Assembly (NCBI RefSeq): GCF_022790535.1
Contig: NZ_LOHG01000001.1
Coordinates: forward strand, 238,046-302,045
Reading direction: 5' to 3'
DNA from: Pseudomonas maioricensis
Lineage (GTDB): Bacteria > Pseudomonadota > Gammaproteobacteria > Pseudomonadales > Pseudomonadaceae
DNA: 64,000 nt
Part shown: positions 16,065 to 26,011 of the stretch, piece by piece
Layout of the letters: each line of letters begins with the position of its first letter
Position numbering within the stretch: the first letter of the stretch is position 1
Translations under genes and position numbers: made by a program
Notes under the pieces: model-generated
What the model was told of the DNA's origin: nothing
Databases searched by the model: none
Seen by the model: the letters and a program-made list of their open reading frames with translations, nothing else

Positions 16065-18035
16065 TTAAAACCTCACAGTCGTCGACGCCCACAGTGTGCG
16101 GCCGTAATTGACGGTGCCGTAGGTTTCGTCGTCCAGGCGTCTGTCGGTCAGGTTGTACAGTGCGGCGTTGAACGAGACGTTCTTGGTCAGCTCGTACGAG
16201 CCGCCGAAGTCTGTTGTGGTATAGCCCGGCGCCGACTCGTCAGTGATGGTGTTGCCGTACTCTTCGCCGTAGTAATTGATCGCTGCCCAGAGCTGGGTCT
16301 TGTCGGACAGCTTCCAGTCAGTACGGATGTTGGCTTTCTGCTTGGGAGTCAGCGCCAGAGGAGCACCGGCGTTGGGCCCGGTTTTTTGCTCTGAGTCGGT
16401 ATAGGTGTAGTTGGCTTTCAAGGCCAGGTCGGTGTTGATATCCCAGCGACCGTTCAGCTCCACGCCTTTGATCACAGCCTGGTCGACGTTGACGCGATCC
16501 ATGATGATGAAACCGTTCCACCTTTCGGTGGTAGTGACCGTAGACAGTTTGTCCTTGAAGTCGTTGTAGAACACGGTTGCGCCAGCCGAGAGGTCATTGC
16601 GGTTGGACCACATGGCTGACAGCTCGTAGTTGGTGCTCGATTCGGGCTTGAGGTCAGGGTTGCCGAACATCACGAAGCGGTTACGACGCAGGTAGGCATA
16701 GTCCTCGATCACTGCACGCAGTTCCGGAGCCTTGAAGCCGCGAGCAACGCCGCCTTTGATGGTCCAGTCGTCGGTGGCATGCCACACGCCGTAAACACGA
16801 GGGCTGAAATGCACGCCGTATTCTTCGTGATGGTCCATGCGCAGACCGGTGGTTAACGAGAAGCTATCAGTCATTGCCCACTCGTTCTCGGCGAAAAGTG
16901 CTTTTTGCACAACCGAGAACTCGTAGTCCACCTTGTCGCCCAAACCCTGGTTCCAGTCAGTGACCGTGGTTTCGTTCCATTGCAGGCCGGTGGTGGTGAT
17001 GTTGTGTTCGGTCGGGATAACCAGCTTGGCGTCAAACACCGAGTTTTTCACCGTAGGCTTGCGGCCCAGTACGTCAGCCTGTGCTGCGTCAGCCTTACCT
17101 TCGCGACTGGATTCCTCCTGTGCGAACGAGATGTCGGAAGTGGCCCAGTCCCAGCGACCCTGGTGAGAGATCGACCAGTGATCACGGTTATTTTCCTGCT
17201 CGCGAGTTGCCCAGTTAGGACTCAGGCCGTCGCCGTTTTTCAGGCGGGTTGCGCCAGCTTCCAGCAGGATGTCGTGGTCGATGGTCGGGGTGAAAGCCAG
17301 GCGTGCGGTCAGGTCCTTATGGTCAGCCTTGCTGAAACCATTGGTTTCTTCGACGTTGTCATCAGCCTGGCGATCCAGATAGCGCCCCCAGACTTGCAGC
17401 CCCAGCGTGTCTTGAATCAGCGGGCCATTGAGGTAGAACTGGGTTTGTCGTGCATTGCCTTGATCGCTGTGCTGGCGCGCCGAATAGTCGTAGGTGACCG
17501 AGCCACCCCATTCGGTGGAAACCTTACGGGTGATGACGTTGATCACGCCGCCAATGGCGTCGGAGCCATACAGCGAGGACATCGGGCCACGTACCACTTC
17601 AATACGCTCAATGGCTTCGGCGGGCGGGATGAAGCTCTGCTCATAGCCCGAGTTGCCGTTGACCCTTGATTCTCGAGCACTCTGACGTTTGCCATCGACC
17701 AGAATCAAGGTGTAATCAGCAGGCATGCCGCGAATCGAAATATCGGTTTCGTTCGCGCCGCCATTGACCGTCACGCCTTCAACGTCGCGCAGCGCGTCCG
17801 TCAAATCGCGGAACGAACGCTTGCGCAGTTCGTCACCGGTGATGATTGTCACGGAAGCCGGTGCATCCTCTACGCTCTGCTCATAACCGGCAGCGGTGAC
17901 GGTTACGTCTTCCAGAATGGTCACCGGAGCGGCTGTGGTTTCTTGAGCCTGAGCGCAGGCGCTTTGGGCGATGAGGCACGCCAGCGCGAGCTTCGTCATG
18001 GCGACAGTGGGCCGCAAACGAAAAACAGAATGCAT
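16065..18035 (-). CDS. TonB-dependent catecholate siderophore receptor, CirA-like
   Basis: 656 residues of an outer-membrane beta-barrel receptor. A signal peptide ends near AQAQE (about residue 31). A TonB box-like region (EDVTVTAAGYEQ) follows. The plug domain has DISIRGMPADYTLILVDGKR and IERIEVVRGPMSSLYGSDAIGGVINVITR, closely matching E. coli CirA. The barrel ends in an aromatic residue (TTVRF), as usual for insertion by Bam. It imports ferric catecholates or their breakdown products using TonB energy. A Fur-box-like site lies about 35-50 bp upstream. It converges with the two-component system, a layout like that of regulated siderophore receptors. Confidence 0.88.
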   Translation of the reverse strand: MHSVFRLRPTVAMTKLALACLIAQSACAQAQETTAAPVTILEDVTVTAAGYEQSVEDAPASVTIITGDELRKRSFRDLTDALRDVEGVTVNGGANETDISIRGMPADYTLILVDGKRQSARESRVNGNSGYEQSFIPPAEAIERIEVVRGPMSSLYGSDAIGGVINVITRKVSTEWGGSVTYDYSARQHSDQGNARQTQFYLNGPLIQDTLGLQVWGRYLDRQADDNVEETNGFSKADHKDLTARLAFTPTIDHDILLEAGATRLKNGDGLSPNWATREQENNRDHWSISHQGRWDWATSDISFAQEESSREGKADAAQADVLGRKPTVKNSVFDAKLVIPTEHNITTTGLQWNETTVTDWNQGLGDKVDYEFSVVQKALFAENEWAMTDSFSLTTGLRMDHHEEYGVHFSPRVYGVWHATDDWTIKGGVARGFKAPELRAVIEDYAYLRRNRFVMFGNPDLKPESSTNYELSAMWSNRNDLSAGATVFYNDFKDKLSTVTTTERWNGFIIMDRVNVDQAVIKGVELNGRWDINTDLALKANYTYTDSEQKTGPNAGAPLALTPKQKANIRTDWKLSDKTQLWAAINYYGEEYGNTITDESAPGYTTTDFGGSYELTKNVSFNAALYNLTDRRLDDETYGTVNYGRTLWASTTVRF

Positions 18036-18068
18036 GGAACTTCCTTACGAATCGGGTTAAACGTTAAT

Positions 18069-18087
18069 CGTAAGGATTCTCATTGGC
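18069..18087 (-). promoter_or_regulatory. Putative Fur box upstream of the CirA-like receptor
   Basis: On the minus strand the site reads GCCAATGAGAATCCTTACG. It matches 12 of 19 positions of the Fur consensus, including AATGA and AATC. Position in front of a siderophore receptor supports iron repression. Confidence 0.5.
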
Positions 18088-18171
18088 GAAGGTTGGACAA
18101 GGTGTGACAGGGGCTGTTGAGTTTGGAGTGGCTTCTATTGAACAAGTGCAACCCGCTGAATTGAAATGCGT

Positions 18172-18249
18172 CCCTGTAGGAGCTGCCGAAGGCTGCGAAG
18201 CATTTATCCTGACGCACCGCCATCGCAGCCTTCGGCAGCTCCTACAGGG
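18172..18249. repeat. REP-like palindrome, GTAGGAGCTGCCGAAGG family
   Basis: Arms start CCCTGTAGGAGCTGCCGAAG and end with the exact complement. It lies in the divergent space between the receptor and the EamA transporter gene. Confidence 0.85.
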
Positions 18250-18293
18250 GCCTGCGGGAACGGCAATCTGAATCTGAAACAGGGAGAGTGTTT

Positions 18294-19133
18294 TTGCTGG
18301 CTACGGCGTTGGTGTTGATCGCGGCAGTACTGCACGCGACGTGGAATACCCTGATCAAATTCAGCGGTGAGCGTTTGTTGGTCATCGCCAGCATGGATTT
18401 TGTGGCGTTGCTGTTCGCGGTGCTCGCAGTGAGTTTTGTCGAGCCGCCGCCTGCTGCCATCTGGCCATGGATGATCGCCTCGGCGTTGTTCGAGTTGCTA
18501 TACCGGTATTTGCTGATTCAAGCCTACAGAGTCGGCGACCTCGGACTGGTCTATCCGTTGATGCGTGGGCTGTCGCCGTTGGTGGTGCTGGCCCTGACTT
18601 TAATATTTGTCGGCGAAGAACTCAGCACTCAGCAAATCCTCGGTATTCTGCTGATCCCTTGCGGCATGATCTGCCTGCTCTGGCAGGGCGGTGGTGGAGA
18701 TCGGCTGCCGTGGTCGCTGCTTCCGGTGGTCGCATTGATTGGCGTGTGTATCGGCTGCTACACCTGGATCGACGGGCAAGCGCTGCAGATGGGTGTGCAC
18801 CCTCTGGACTATCTGATCTGGCTGACGCTGATCAGCGCATGGCCTTTTCCGATGCTGGCTCTCACTTACAAGCGTGCACCGTTCAGCCTCTTCTGGCGGG
18901 AGCAATGGCGCTTGGCTTTAAGCGTCGGCCTATGTGTCCTGCTCAGCTACGCTCTGGTGTTGTGGGCGATGCAGTTGGGGTCGGTGGCGGAGGCTGCAGC
19001 CTTGCGCGAGGTCAGTGTGATTCTGGTGGTGCTGTTTGGTATGCGGTATCTGAAAGAACCTTTTGGTCGGCCCCGGCTCTTAGCTTGTGGCCTGGTCTTG
19101 CTCGGCATGCTGGTAATGAAAATCAAACTATAA
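18294..19133 (+). CDS. EamA/DMT-family transporter
   Basis: About 279 residues with ten predicted membrane helices in two EamA halves. The first half carries HATWNTLIKFSGE and YPLMRGLSPLVVLALTLIF; the second carries VAEAAALREVSVILVVLFG. Proteins of this drug/metabolite superfamily move metabolites across the inner membrane; the substrate is unknown. The TTG at 18294 has GGGAG 7 nt upstream, while the GTG at 18288 is too close to it. The MAPEG gene follows 10 bp downstream, suggesting a shared transcript. Confidence 0.82.
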   Translation: MLATALVLIAAVLHATWNTLIKFSGERLLVIASMDFVALLFAVLAVSFVEPPPAAIWPWMIASALFELLYRYLLIQAYRVGDLGLVYPLMRGLSPLVVLALTLIFVGEELSTQQILGILLIPCGMICLLWQGGGGDRLPWSLLPVVALIGVCIGCYTWIDGQALQMGVHPLDYLIWLTLISAWPFPMLALTYKRAPFSLFWREQWRLALSVGLCVLLSYALVLWAMQLGSVAEAAALREVSVILVVLFGMRYLKEPFGRPRLLACGLVLLGMLVMKIKL

Positions 19134-19143
19134 GGATTCTGTT

Positions 19144-19545
19144 ATGACGGTTGCATTCTGGTGCGTGTTGGTCGCGATTATTCTGCCGATCGTTTGTGCA
19201 GGCATCGCCAAGTATTCCAGTGGCAAGTTCAACGGTAAGCACAACCACAACCCGCGTAATTTTCTGAATAACCTCGAAGGCCTTCCAGCCCGTGCCAATG
19301 CGGCGCAGCTCAACAGCTTCGAGATCCTGCCGGGCTTTGCCGCCGCCGTGATCATTGCCCACATCGCCGGTAACGCGCAGTTGGTGACCATCGACGTGGT
19401 TGCTGTGTTGTTCATTACCAGCCGCTTGCTCTACATCATTTTCTATCTGGCTGATCTTGCTATCTTGCGTTCGCTGGCCTGGATGGTCGGGCTGGGGCTG
19501 ATCGTGGGGCTGTTCATTGCGTCCGCCACGCCTTTGCCAGCCTGA
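19144..19545 (+). CDS. MAPEG family membrane protein
   Basis: 133 residues with four hydrophobic helices, the size and pattern of bacterial MAPEG proteins (relatives of microsomal glutathione transferase). The conserved loop after helix 1 contains NPRNFLNNLEGLPARANAAQ, and RLLYIIFYLADLAILRS begins the third or fourth helix. Bacterial members are poorly characterised; a glutathione-linked detoxification role is assumed from the family. It lies 10 bp after the EamA transporter gene. Confidence 0.85.
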   Translation: MTVAFWCVLVAIILPIVCAGIAKYSSGKFNGKHNHNPRNFLNNLEGLPARANAAQLNSFEILPGFAAAVIIAHIAGNAQLVTIDVVAVLFITSRLLYIIFYLADLAILRSLAWMVGLGLIVGLFIASATPLPA

Positions 19546-19626
19546 CTGCAGTGATCCAGCGCTTTGTCTTTATCGGGCGGCCGAGGATACTGGCCGCCGT
19601 TTCTGCCGACCCTGCTGGATACAACG

Positions 19627-20070
19627 TTGAAAAAACTGTGCGCTGTGCTGTTGGCCTGCCTGAGCCTGAGCGCCTGTGGCGGGCTGGACCCCAATTCGCC
19701 GGTGGCGCAACGCAAGGCGATCTTCAAGGACATGCTCAAGACCAGCGAAGACCTGGGCGGCATGTTGCGCGGTCGTATCGCTTTCGATGGTCAGCGCTTC
19801 AGCGAAGGTGCGGTCAAGCTCGACAGCCTGTCTCATCAGCCCTGGAAACATTTCCCGCAAGTCAAAGAGGCGGATCACACCAGCGCCACGGATGCCGTCT
19901 GGCAAAAGCAGGCGCGCTTTCAGGAGCTAGCACGGTCATTGGAATCGGCGACGGCTGAATTGGTGATCGTCAGCAATGAGCGCCCCTTTAAATCCAGCTC
20001 CCTGACACCCGCCATGAACAAGGTTCAGGCGGAGTGTGAGGCGTGTCATAAAGAGTTTCGTAATCATTAA
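19627..20070 (+). CDS. Lipoprotein cytochrome c, class II (c'-like)
   Basis: 147 residues from a TTG start. The leader KKLCAVLLACLSLSAC has a lipobox (LSAC), so the protein is probably anchored on the periplasmic side. The C-terminus carries the haem motif CEACHKEF about ten residues from the end, the class II position, after a predicted four-helix bundle. Cytochrome c' proteins bind haem and often NO; electron-transfer partners are not visible here. The frame extends upstream to 19564 without a signal-like sequence, which is why TTG 19627 is chosen. Confidence 0.8.
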   Translation: MKKLCAVLLACLSLSACGGLDPNSPVAQRKAIFKDMLKTSEDLGGMLRGRIAFDGQRFSEGAVKLDSLSHQPWKHFPQVKEADHTSATDAVWQKQARFQELARSLESATAELVIVSNERPFKSSSLTPAMNKVQAECEACHKEFRNH

Positions 20071-20412
20071 GGTGATACGAGGCTTGCGCCTTCATGTGGG
20101 GATTGGTCTGGACCACCCGGTGTATCTGATGCACCGCGGCGCCTGAATCGTCGGAATGCCGCCCAGACCAAGCACCGCTCCCGCAGGGTGTCCACGCACT
20201 CGGTGGGACCGAATTAATTCGGGAAGAGGTCAGTACAGCAGACACATTTGTATTGTCAGGAATACCGCCTTCCTGGCTAAAGCCGGTCCCACGTCAGTTC
20301 ATCCTGTGGGAGCCGGGCTTGCCCGCGATAAGGACACCGCGGATATCTGATCCATCGCATAAAGCCATCGCGGGCAAGCCCTGCTCCCACAGGTTCTGCA
20401 TCAATCCGCTGT
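20071..20412. other. Intergenic region with one REP-like palindrome
   Basis: No gene is seen. The right half is the palindrome at 20303-20393. Its left half contains a degenerate GGGACCG/CGGTCCC-like pair around 20206-20290. Confidence 0.5.
20303..20393. repeat. REP-like palindrome, GTGGGAGC-GGGCTTGCCCGCG family
   Basis: Arms CCTGTGGGAGCCGGGCTTGC and the complement, with the variable centre typical of this family. It is downstream of both the cytochrome gene and the DUF1090 gene. Confidence 0.8.
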
Positions 20413-20823
20413 TTAATCCTGCGGCTGCAGGTCTTCCAATTCTGTCTGGGCGTCCTGCAGTTCCTTGCGAGACTCAGCCAGCTTGTCTTTGCGCTTGTTG
20501 ATTTTGTCCGGATCGCCCTTGGTCATGGCTTTGCTCAGATCGGACTCACGCTTTTTGACCTCGCGCTTGGCTTCCAGCACCTTCTGCTCATGTTCTTTAA
20601 GCAGCGATGCCTCGGTGCAGTTGGCGTTGGTTTCGCTCAGGGCCTTTTCAAGGCCTGCTTGCTGGGGCTTGTTGCCATTGGCTTTCGCATCTTCGATTTT
20701 TCTGCTGATTTCCTGACTTTTTGCCAGGCATCCGCCTTCTTCAGGGGCTGACTCGGCAGCCAGGAGCGGGGTGGCGAGCATTGCGCAGCACGTCAGCAGG
20801 ATCAGCGGTGAAAAAACCTTCAT
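20413..20823 (-). CDS. DUF1090 periplasmic protein (YqjC-like)
   Basis: 136 residues with a cleavable signal peptide (LILLTCCAMLATPLLAAES). The mature part is highly charged and helical. Two conserved cysteines (GCLAKSQEI and NANCTEAS) could form a disulfide. A long coiled-coil of Lys/Glu follows (EQKVLEAKREVKKRESDLS). This is the DUF1090 layout known from E. coli YqjC. Its function is unknown; it is a periplasmic protein, often stress-related. It lies 57 bp downstream of the ligB start side and in the opposite transcriptional sense to the cytochrome gene. Confidence 0.85.
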   Translation of the reverse strand: MKVFSPLILLTCCAMLATPLLAAESAPEEGGCLAKSQEISRKIEDAKANGNKPQQAGLEKALSETNANCTEASLLKEHEQKVLEAKREVKKRESDLSKAMTKGDPDKINKRKDKLAESRKELQDAQTELEDLQPQD

Positions 20824-20879
20824 ATGAACTCCTTTTGAAAACTATAACGTCCGGGCTTGATGATAAAACGCCCGGCACT

Positions 20880-22631
<1,752 letters not shown>

Positions 22632-22742
22632 TCATTCAGCCAGTACAGATGCCGGTCTTTTGCTCCATGACTGTGCCTTTCAAGGCTGGCAACGTTGCCT
22701 GCAATATTGCGACTCCCTTGTCCAAGTGCTGATGGGTGACTC

Positions 22743-23363
22743 ATGGATATCTCGACTCTGGCGGTTTTCGTGCCGGCCTGCTTTGCGCTGAACATGGCGC
22801 CCGGCCCCAACAACCTGCTTTCGATCAGTAACGCGACCCGCTACGGCTTTGCCAGGGCCTGCATCGGTGGGCTGGGACGTTTGCTGGCCTTCGCGATCAT
22901 GATTGCGCTGGCGGCAGTGGGGCTGACTGCGGTGCTGCACACCTCAGAGTGGTTGTTTCATGTGATCAAGATCGTTGGCGCGGCTTATCTGTTTTATCTC
23001 GCGATGCAATTGTGGCGTGCCAGCCCTGAGGAAGAGGGCGAAGTGATCGGCTCAGGTAAAGGCATGTTCAGCCTGGCGCGGCAGGAGTTTCTGGTGGCCA
23101 TCGGTAATCCGAAGGCGATTCTGTTGTTTACCGCTTTTCTGCCGCAGTTCGTAGATCAGGCTGGGTCTGTGACGGAGCAGTTCGCAGTACTCGGGGTTTT
23201 TTTCCTGGCGCTGGAATGCCTTGCGATTGCGATCTACGCCTGGATGGGCCTTCACGCTCGCCGATTGTTTGCACGCCCCAGTGGCAAACGATTGTTCAAT
23301 CGGGTGTGTGCGGGATTGCTGGCCAGTGCGGCTTCGGTGTTGTTGGTGGCAAGAAGGGCTTAG
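22743..23363 (+). CDS. LysE/RhtB family amino-acid exporter
   Basis: 206 residues with six hydrophobic helices. The N-terminal family signature is ALNMAPGPNNLLSISNATRYG, and FLVAIGNPKAILLFTAFLPQF sits mid-protein. Members export amino acids or homoserine lactones; the substrate here is unknown. The ATG at 22743 overlaps no other gene. A REP palindrome and a strong terminator shared with metK lie just downstream. Confidence 0.88.
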   Translation: MDISTLAVFVPACFALNMAPGPNNLLSISNATRYGFARACIGGLGRLLAFAIMIALAAVGLTAVLHTSEWLFHVIKIVGAAYLFYLAMQLWRASPEEEGEVIGSGKGMFSLARQEFLVAIGNPKAILLFTAFLPQFVDQAGSVTEQFAVLGVFFLALECLAIAIYAWMGLHARRLFARPSGKRLFNRVCAGLLASAASVLLVARRA

Positions 23364-23380
23364 AAACTGGAAAGGGATTT

Positions 23381-23457
23381 CCTGTAGGAGCTGCCGAAGG
23401 CTGCGAATGCATTCCTTCTGACACACCGCCATCGCAGCCTTCGGCAGCTCCTACAGG
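23381..23457. repeat. REP-like palindrome, GTAGGAGCTGCCGAAGG family
   Basis: Arms CCTGTAGGAGCTGCCGAAGG and complement. It lies between lysE-like and metK, just before their shared terminator. Confidence 0.85.
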
Positions 23458-23481
23458 TCTCGGATTTGCCTGGCGAAAACC

Positions 23482-23520
23482 AAAAAGCCCCTGACGACCA
23501 CGGTCGCCAAGGGCTTTTTG
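23482..23520. terminator. Bidirectional rho-independent terminator
   Basis: AAAAAGCCC at 23482-23490 pairs with GGGCTTTTT at 23511-23519, with a shorter inner GGCGACC-type stem. A-run and T-run flanks allow use from both sides, ending metK and the LysE-like gene. Confidence 0.8.
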
Positions 23521-23543
23521 TTACGCCTGAAACTTAAGGCGTA

Positions 23544-24734
23544 TTACAGACCGGCAGCGGCGCGCAGGGCGTCGGCACGGTCAGTTTTTTCCCAGGTGAA
23601 CGTGGTGAACGTGTCGTTACCGACGGTCTTGGTTTGCGGCGTGCGACCGAAGTGGCCGTAGGCTGCGGTTTCCTGATACATCGGGTGCAGCAGGTCCAGC
23701 ATGGTGGTGATTGCGTATGGACGCAGGTCGAAAATGTCGCGGACCAGTTTGATGATCTTGTCATCGCTGATCTTGCCGGTGCCGAAGGTGTTCAACGAGA
23801 TCGAAGTCGGTTGTGCGACGCCGATAGCGTAGGAAACCTGAATCTCGCAGCGCTCGGCCAGGCCAGCAGCAACGATGTTCTTGGCAACATAACGGCCAGC
23901 GTAAGCAGCCGAACGGTCAACCTTGGATGGATCCTTGCCGGAGAACGCGCCACCGCCGTGACGAGCCATGCCGCCGTAGCTGTCGACGATGATCTTGCGA
24001 CCGGTCAGACCGCAGTCACCCACCGGGCCGCCAATGATGAACTGGCCAGTCGGGTTGATGTGGAACTGAGTGTCCTTGTGCAGCAGCTCAGCTGGCAGCA
24101 CGTGCTTGACGATCAGTTCCATCACGCCTTCGCGCAGATCGTTGTAGGAAACTTCAGGGTTGTGCTGGGTCGACAGAACGACAGCGTCGATGCCCACAAC
24201 CTTGCCGTTTTCATAGCTGCAAGTCACTTGCGACTTGGCATCCGGGCGCAGCCAAGGCAGCAGGCCGGATTTGCGGGCTTCGGCCTGACGCTTCACCAAC
24301 TGGTGCGAGAACGCGATTGGCGCAGGCATCAGTTCAGCAGTTTCGTTGCTGGCGTAGCCGAACATCAGGCCCTGGTCGCCAGCGCCCTGATCTTCAGGCT
24401 TGGCACGGTCAACACCCTGGTTGATGTCAGGGGACTGCTTGCCGATGATGTTCATCACGCCACAGGTAGCACCGTCGAAGCCGACGTCGGAGCTTGTGTA
24501 GCCGATGTCGCTGATCACGTCACGAACGATTTGTTCGAGGTCAACCCAGGCGCTGGTGGTCACTTCGCCAGCAACAATGGCAACACCGGTCTTGACCAGG
24601 GTTTCAACGGCTACGCGAGCGTGTTTGTCCTGAGCAATGATTGCATCCAGAACCGCATCGGAAATCTGGTCGGCGATTTTGTCTGGGTGCCCTTCGGACA
24701 CGGACTCGGAGGTGAAAAGGGAGTATTCGCTCAT
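23544..24734 (-). CDS. metK: S-adenosylmethionine synthetase
   Basis: 396 residues, full length. It makes S-adenosylmethionine from methionine and ATP in the cytoplasm. Hallmarks are [16 protein letters not shown] near the N-terminus, [12 protein letters not shown] (ATP loop) and [16 protein letters not shown] (P-loop). It lies 20 bp downstream of an ArsR-methyltransferase regulator gene on the same strand, so it is probably controlled by that protein and by the palindrome at 25791. Confidence 0.98.
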   Translation of the reverse strand: MSEYSLFTSESVSEGHPDKIADQISDAVLDAIIAQDKHARVAVETLVKTGVAIVAGEVTTSAWVDLEQIVRDVISDIGYTSSDVGFDGATCGVMNIIGKQSPDINQGVDRAKPEDQGAGDQGLMFGYASNETAELMPAPIAFSHQLVKRQAEARKSGLLPWLRPDAKSQVTCSYENGKVVGIDAVVLSTQHNPEVSYNDLREGVMELIVKHVLPAELLHKDTQFHINPTGQFIIGGPVGDCGLTGRKIIVDSYGGMARHGGGAFSGKDPSKVDRSAAYAGRYVAKNIVAAGLAERCEIQVSYAIGVAQPTSISLNTFGTGKISDDKIIKLVRDIFDLRPYAITTMLDLLHPMYQETAAYGHFGRTPQTKTVGNDTFTTFTWEKTDRADALRAAAGL

Positions 24735-24754
24735 CTCTACGGGTTTCCTGAATT

Positions 24755-25750
24755 TTACCGATGGTGAGTGTTGCCAGCCGGTCGCTGAAAATGGCGGACC
24801 TGTATCTGGAAACCATTACGTAAGCCTACATAGAGGCTTTCCCCGGGAACTAGCCCCGCAGCGATGGCCCAACGGGCCAGATCTTCCTGTTCAAACCCTA
24901 ACCAGAGATCGCCACAGGCCTCCTTGGCCCAGCTCTGATCGTGGCTACACAAGTCTGTCACTAACAGGCTACCGCCCGGTTGCAACAGACTTGCCAGTTG
25001 TTTGAGTGCCTCTGCCGGTGCGGCGAAATGGTGCAGCACCATGTTCAGTACAACGCAATCGGCGCTGACATCGACGGCATCCAGTACATCGGCGAGCTTT
25101 AGCTCAACATTAGTCAATGCCTGTGCAGCGCAAAGCTGACGGGCTATTTCCAGCATCGCCGGGCTATTGTCCAAGGCCGTTACGTGCTGGAAGCGACGTG
25201 CCAGATCCGGCAGAAAACCGCCATCTCCCGGCCCGACTTCCAATGCTGTTGCTTGCGAACCGAAGTTCAATTTGTCGAGCAGCGACAGCAGGCTGTCCCG
25301 GTACTGGGCAAGCCCGGCGATCAAGTCCTGCTGGGCGCGAAATTTCTCTGCCGTACGGGCGAAAAAATCCTGACTGGCATTGGCCCGCTGGCGATGTACC
25401 AGTCCGATACGGGACTGCACATCGTGAGGCAGAGCCAGCATGTCGACTTCATCAAGCATGGCCGCGTGCAATCTGCCGCCCGGTTGTCCGGTATGGGGCA
25501 GGGCGCGTCGGTAAAAAATAGCATTGCCTTCGCGTCGCGTTGCAACCAGATCGGCCTGGGCCAGCACTTTGAGGTGGTGGCTCATGCCGGACTGACCAAT
25601 CGCAAAGATCTGCGCCAGTTCCAGCACGCCGAATGAATCATTGGCCAGCGCACGCAATACATTCAGCCGCAACGGATCGCCGCCAGCCTTGCACAAGGCA
25701 GAGAGGTCGTCGCAGTCGTCGTGGCGAATTGCAGGTACGCGCAGGTTCAT
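24755..25750 (-). CDS. ArsR-type regulator fused to SAM-dependent methyltransferase domain (SahR-like)
   Basis: 331 residues. Residues 1-90 are an ArsR/SmtB winged helix ([20 protein letters not shown]) without a metal cysteine motif. Residues 140-300 are a class I methyltransferase with motif [17 protein letters not shown], a conserved ALDNSPAML acidic loop, and a [19 protein letters not shown] post-loop. Such fusions are known as regulators of methionine/SAM-cycle genes, sensing SAM or S-adenosylhomocysteine. The gene directly precedes metK and a perfect palindrome lies 40-66 bp before its start, so autoregulation together with metK is likely. The effector is inferred; it may also methylate something. 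Confidence 0.82.
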   Translation of the reverse strand: MNLRVPAIRHDDCDDLSALCKAGGDPLRLNVLRALANDSFGVLELAQIFAIGQSGMSHHLKVLAQADLVATRREGNAIFYRRALPHTGQPGGRLHAAMLDEVDMLALPHDVQSRIGLVHRQRANASQDFFARTAEKFRAQQDLIAGLAQYRDSLLSLLDKLNFGSQATALEVGPGDGGFLPDLARRFQHVTALDNSPAMLEIARQLCAAQALTNVELKLADVLDAVDVSADCVVLNMVLHHFAAPAEALKQLASLLQPGGSLLVTDLCSHDQSWAKEACGDLWLGFEQEDLARWAIAAGLVPGESLYVGLRNGFQIQVRHFQRPAGNTHHR

Positions 25751-25790
25751 AGGGCTGGCAGTCTAGTTAGCGACCCGTCTCCCCGCAAGG

Positions 25791-25816
25791 GCAATATCAA
25801 AAAGTTTTGATATTGC
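25791..25816. promoter_or_regulatory. Perfect 12-bp-arm palindrome, probable operator for the ArsR-methyltransferase regulator
   Basis: Arms GCAATATCAAAA and TTTTGATATTGC flank a 2-base centre AG. The site is 41-66 nt upstream of the regulator/metK operon and about 200 nt upstream of tkt. Its form suits a dimeric ArsR-type protein. Confidence 0.7.
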
Positions 25817-26011
25817 TTGATGGGCGGTGGATTCAGAGCCGTCTGGAGCCGCTTTTATGAGGTGGCAGAGCGACATGGATGAATAAATAACGAAGCGCGA
25901 GCAGGAAAAACAACCACAAGCCGCTATCTTTCATTGCTCCCAGGCAGTGCCTGAGGGAAAATGCTCGCCTTTTTCAGATCCATTCTTTTCCCAGTTCCCA
26001 GGAGATCAGCG

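Noticed and set aside
24755..25750. Second arsenic repressor
   Set aside because: The ArsR-type HTH lacks the ELCVCEL cysteines and is fused to a methyltransferase domain beside metK, so it is not an arsenite sensor.
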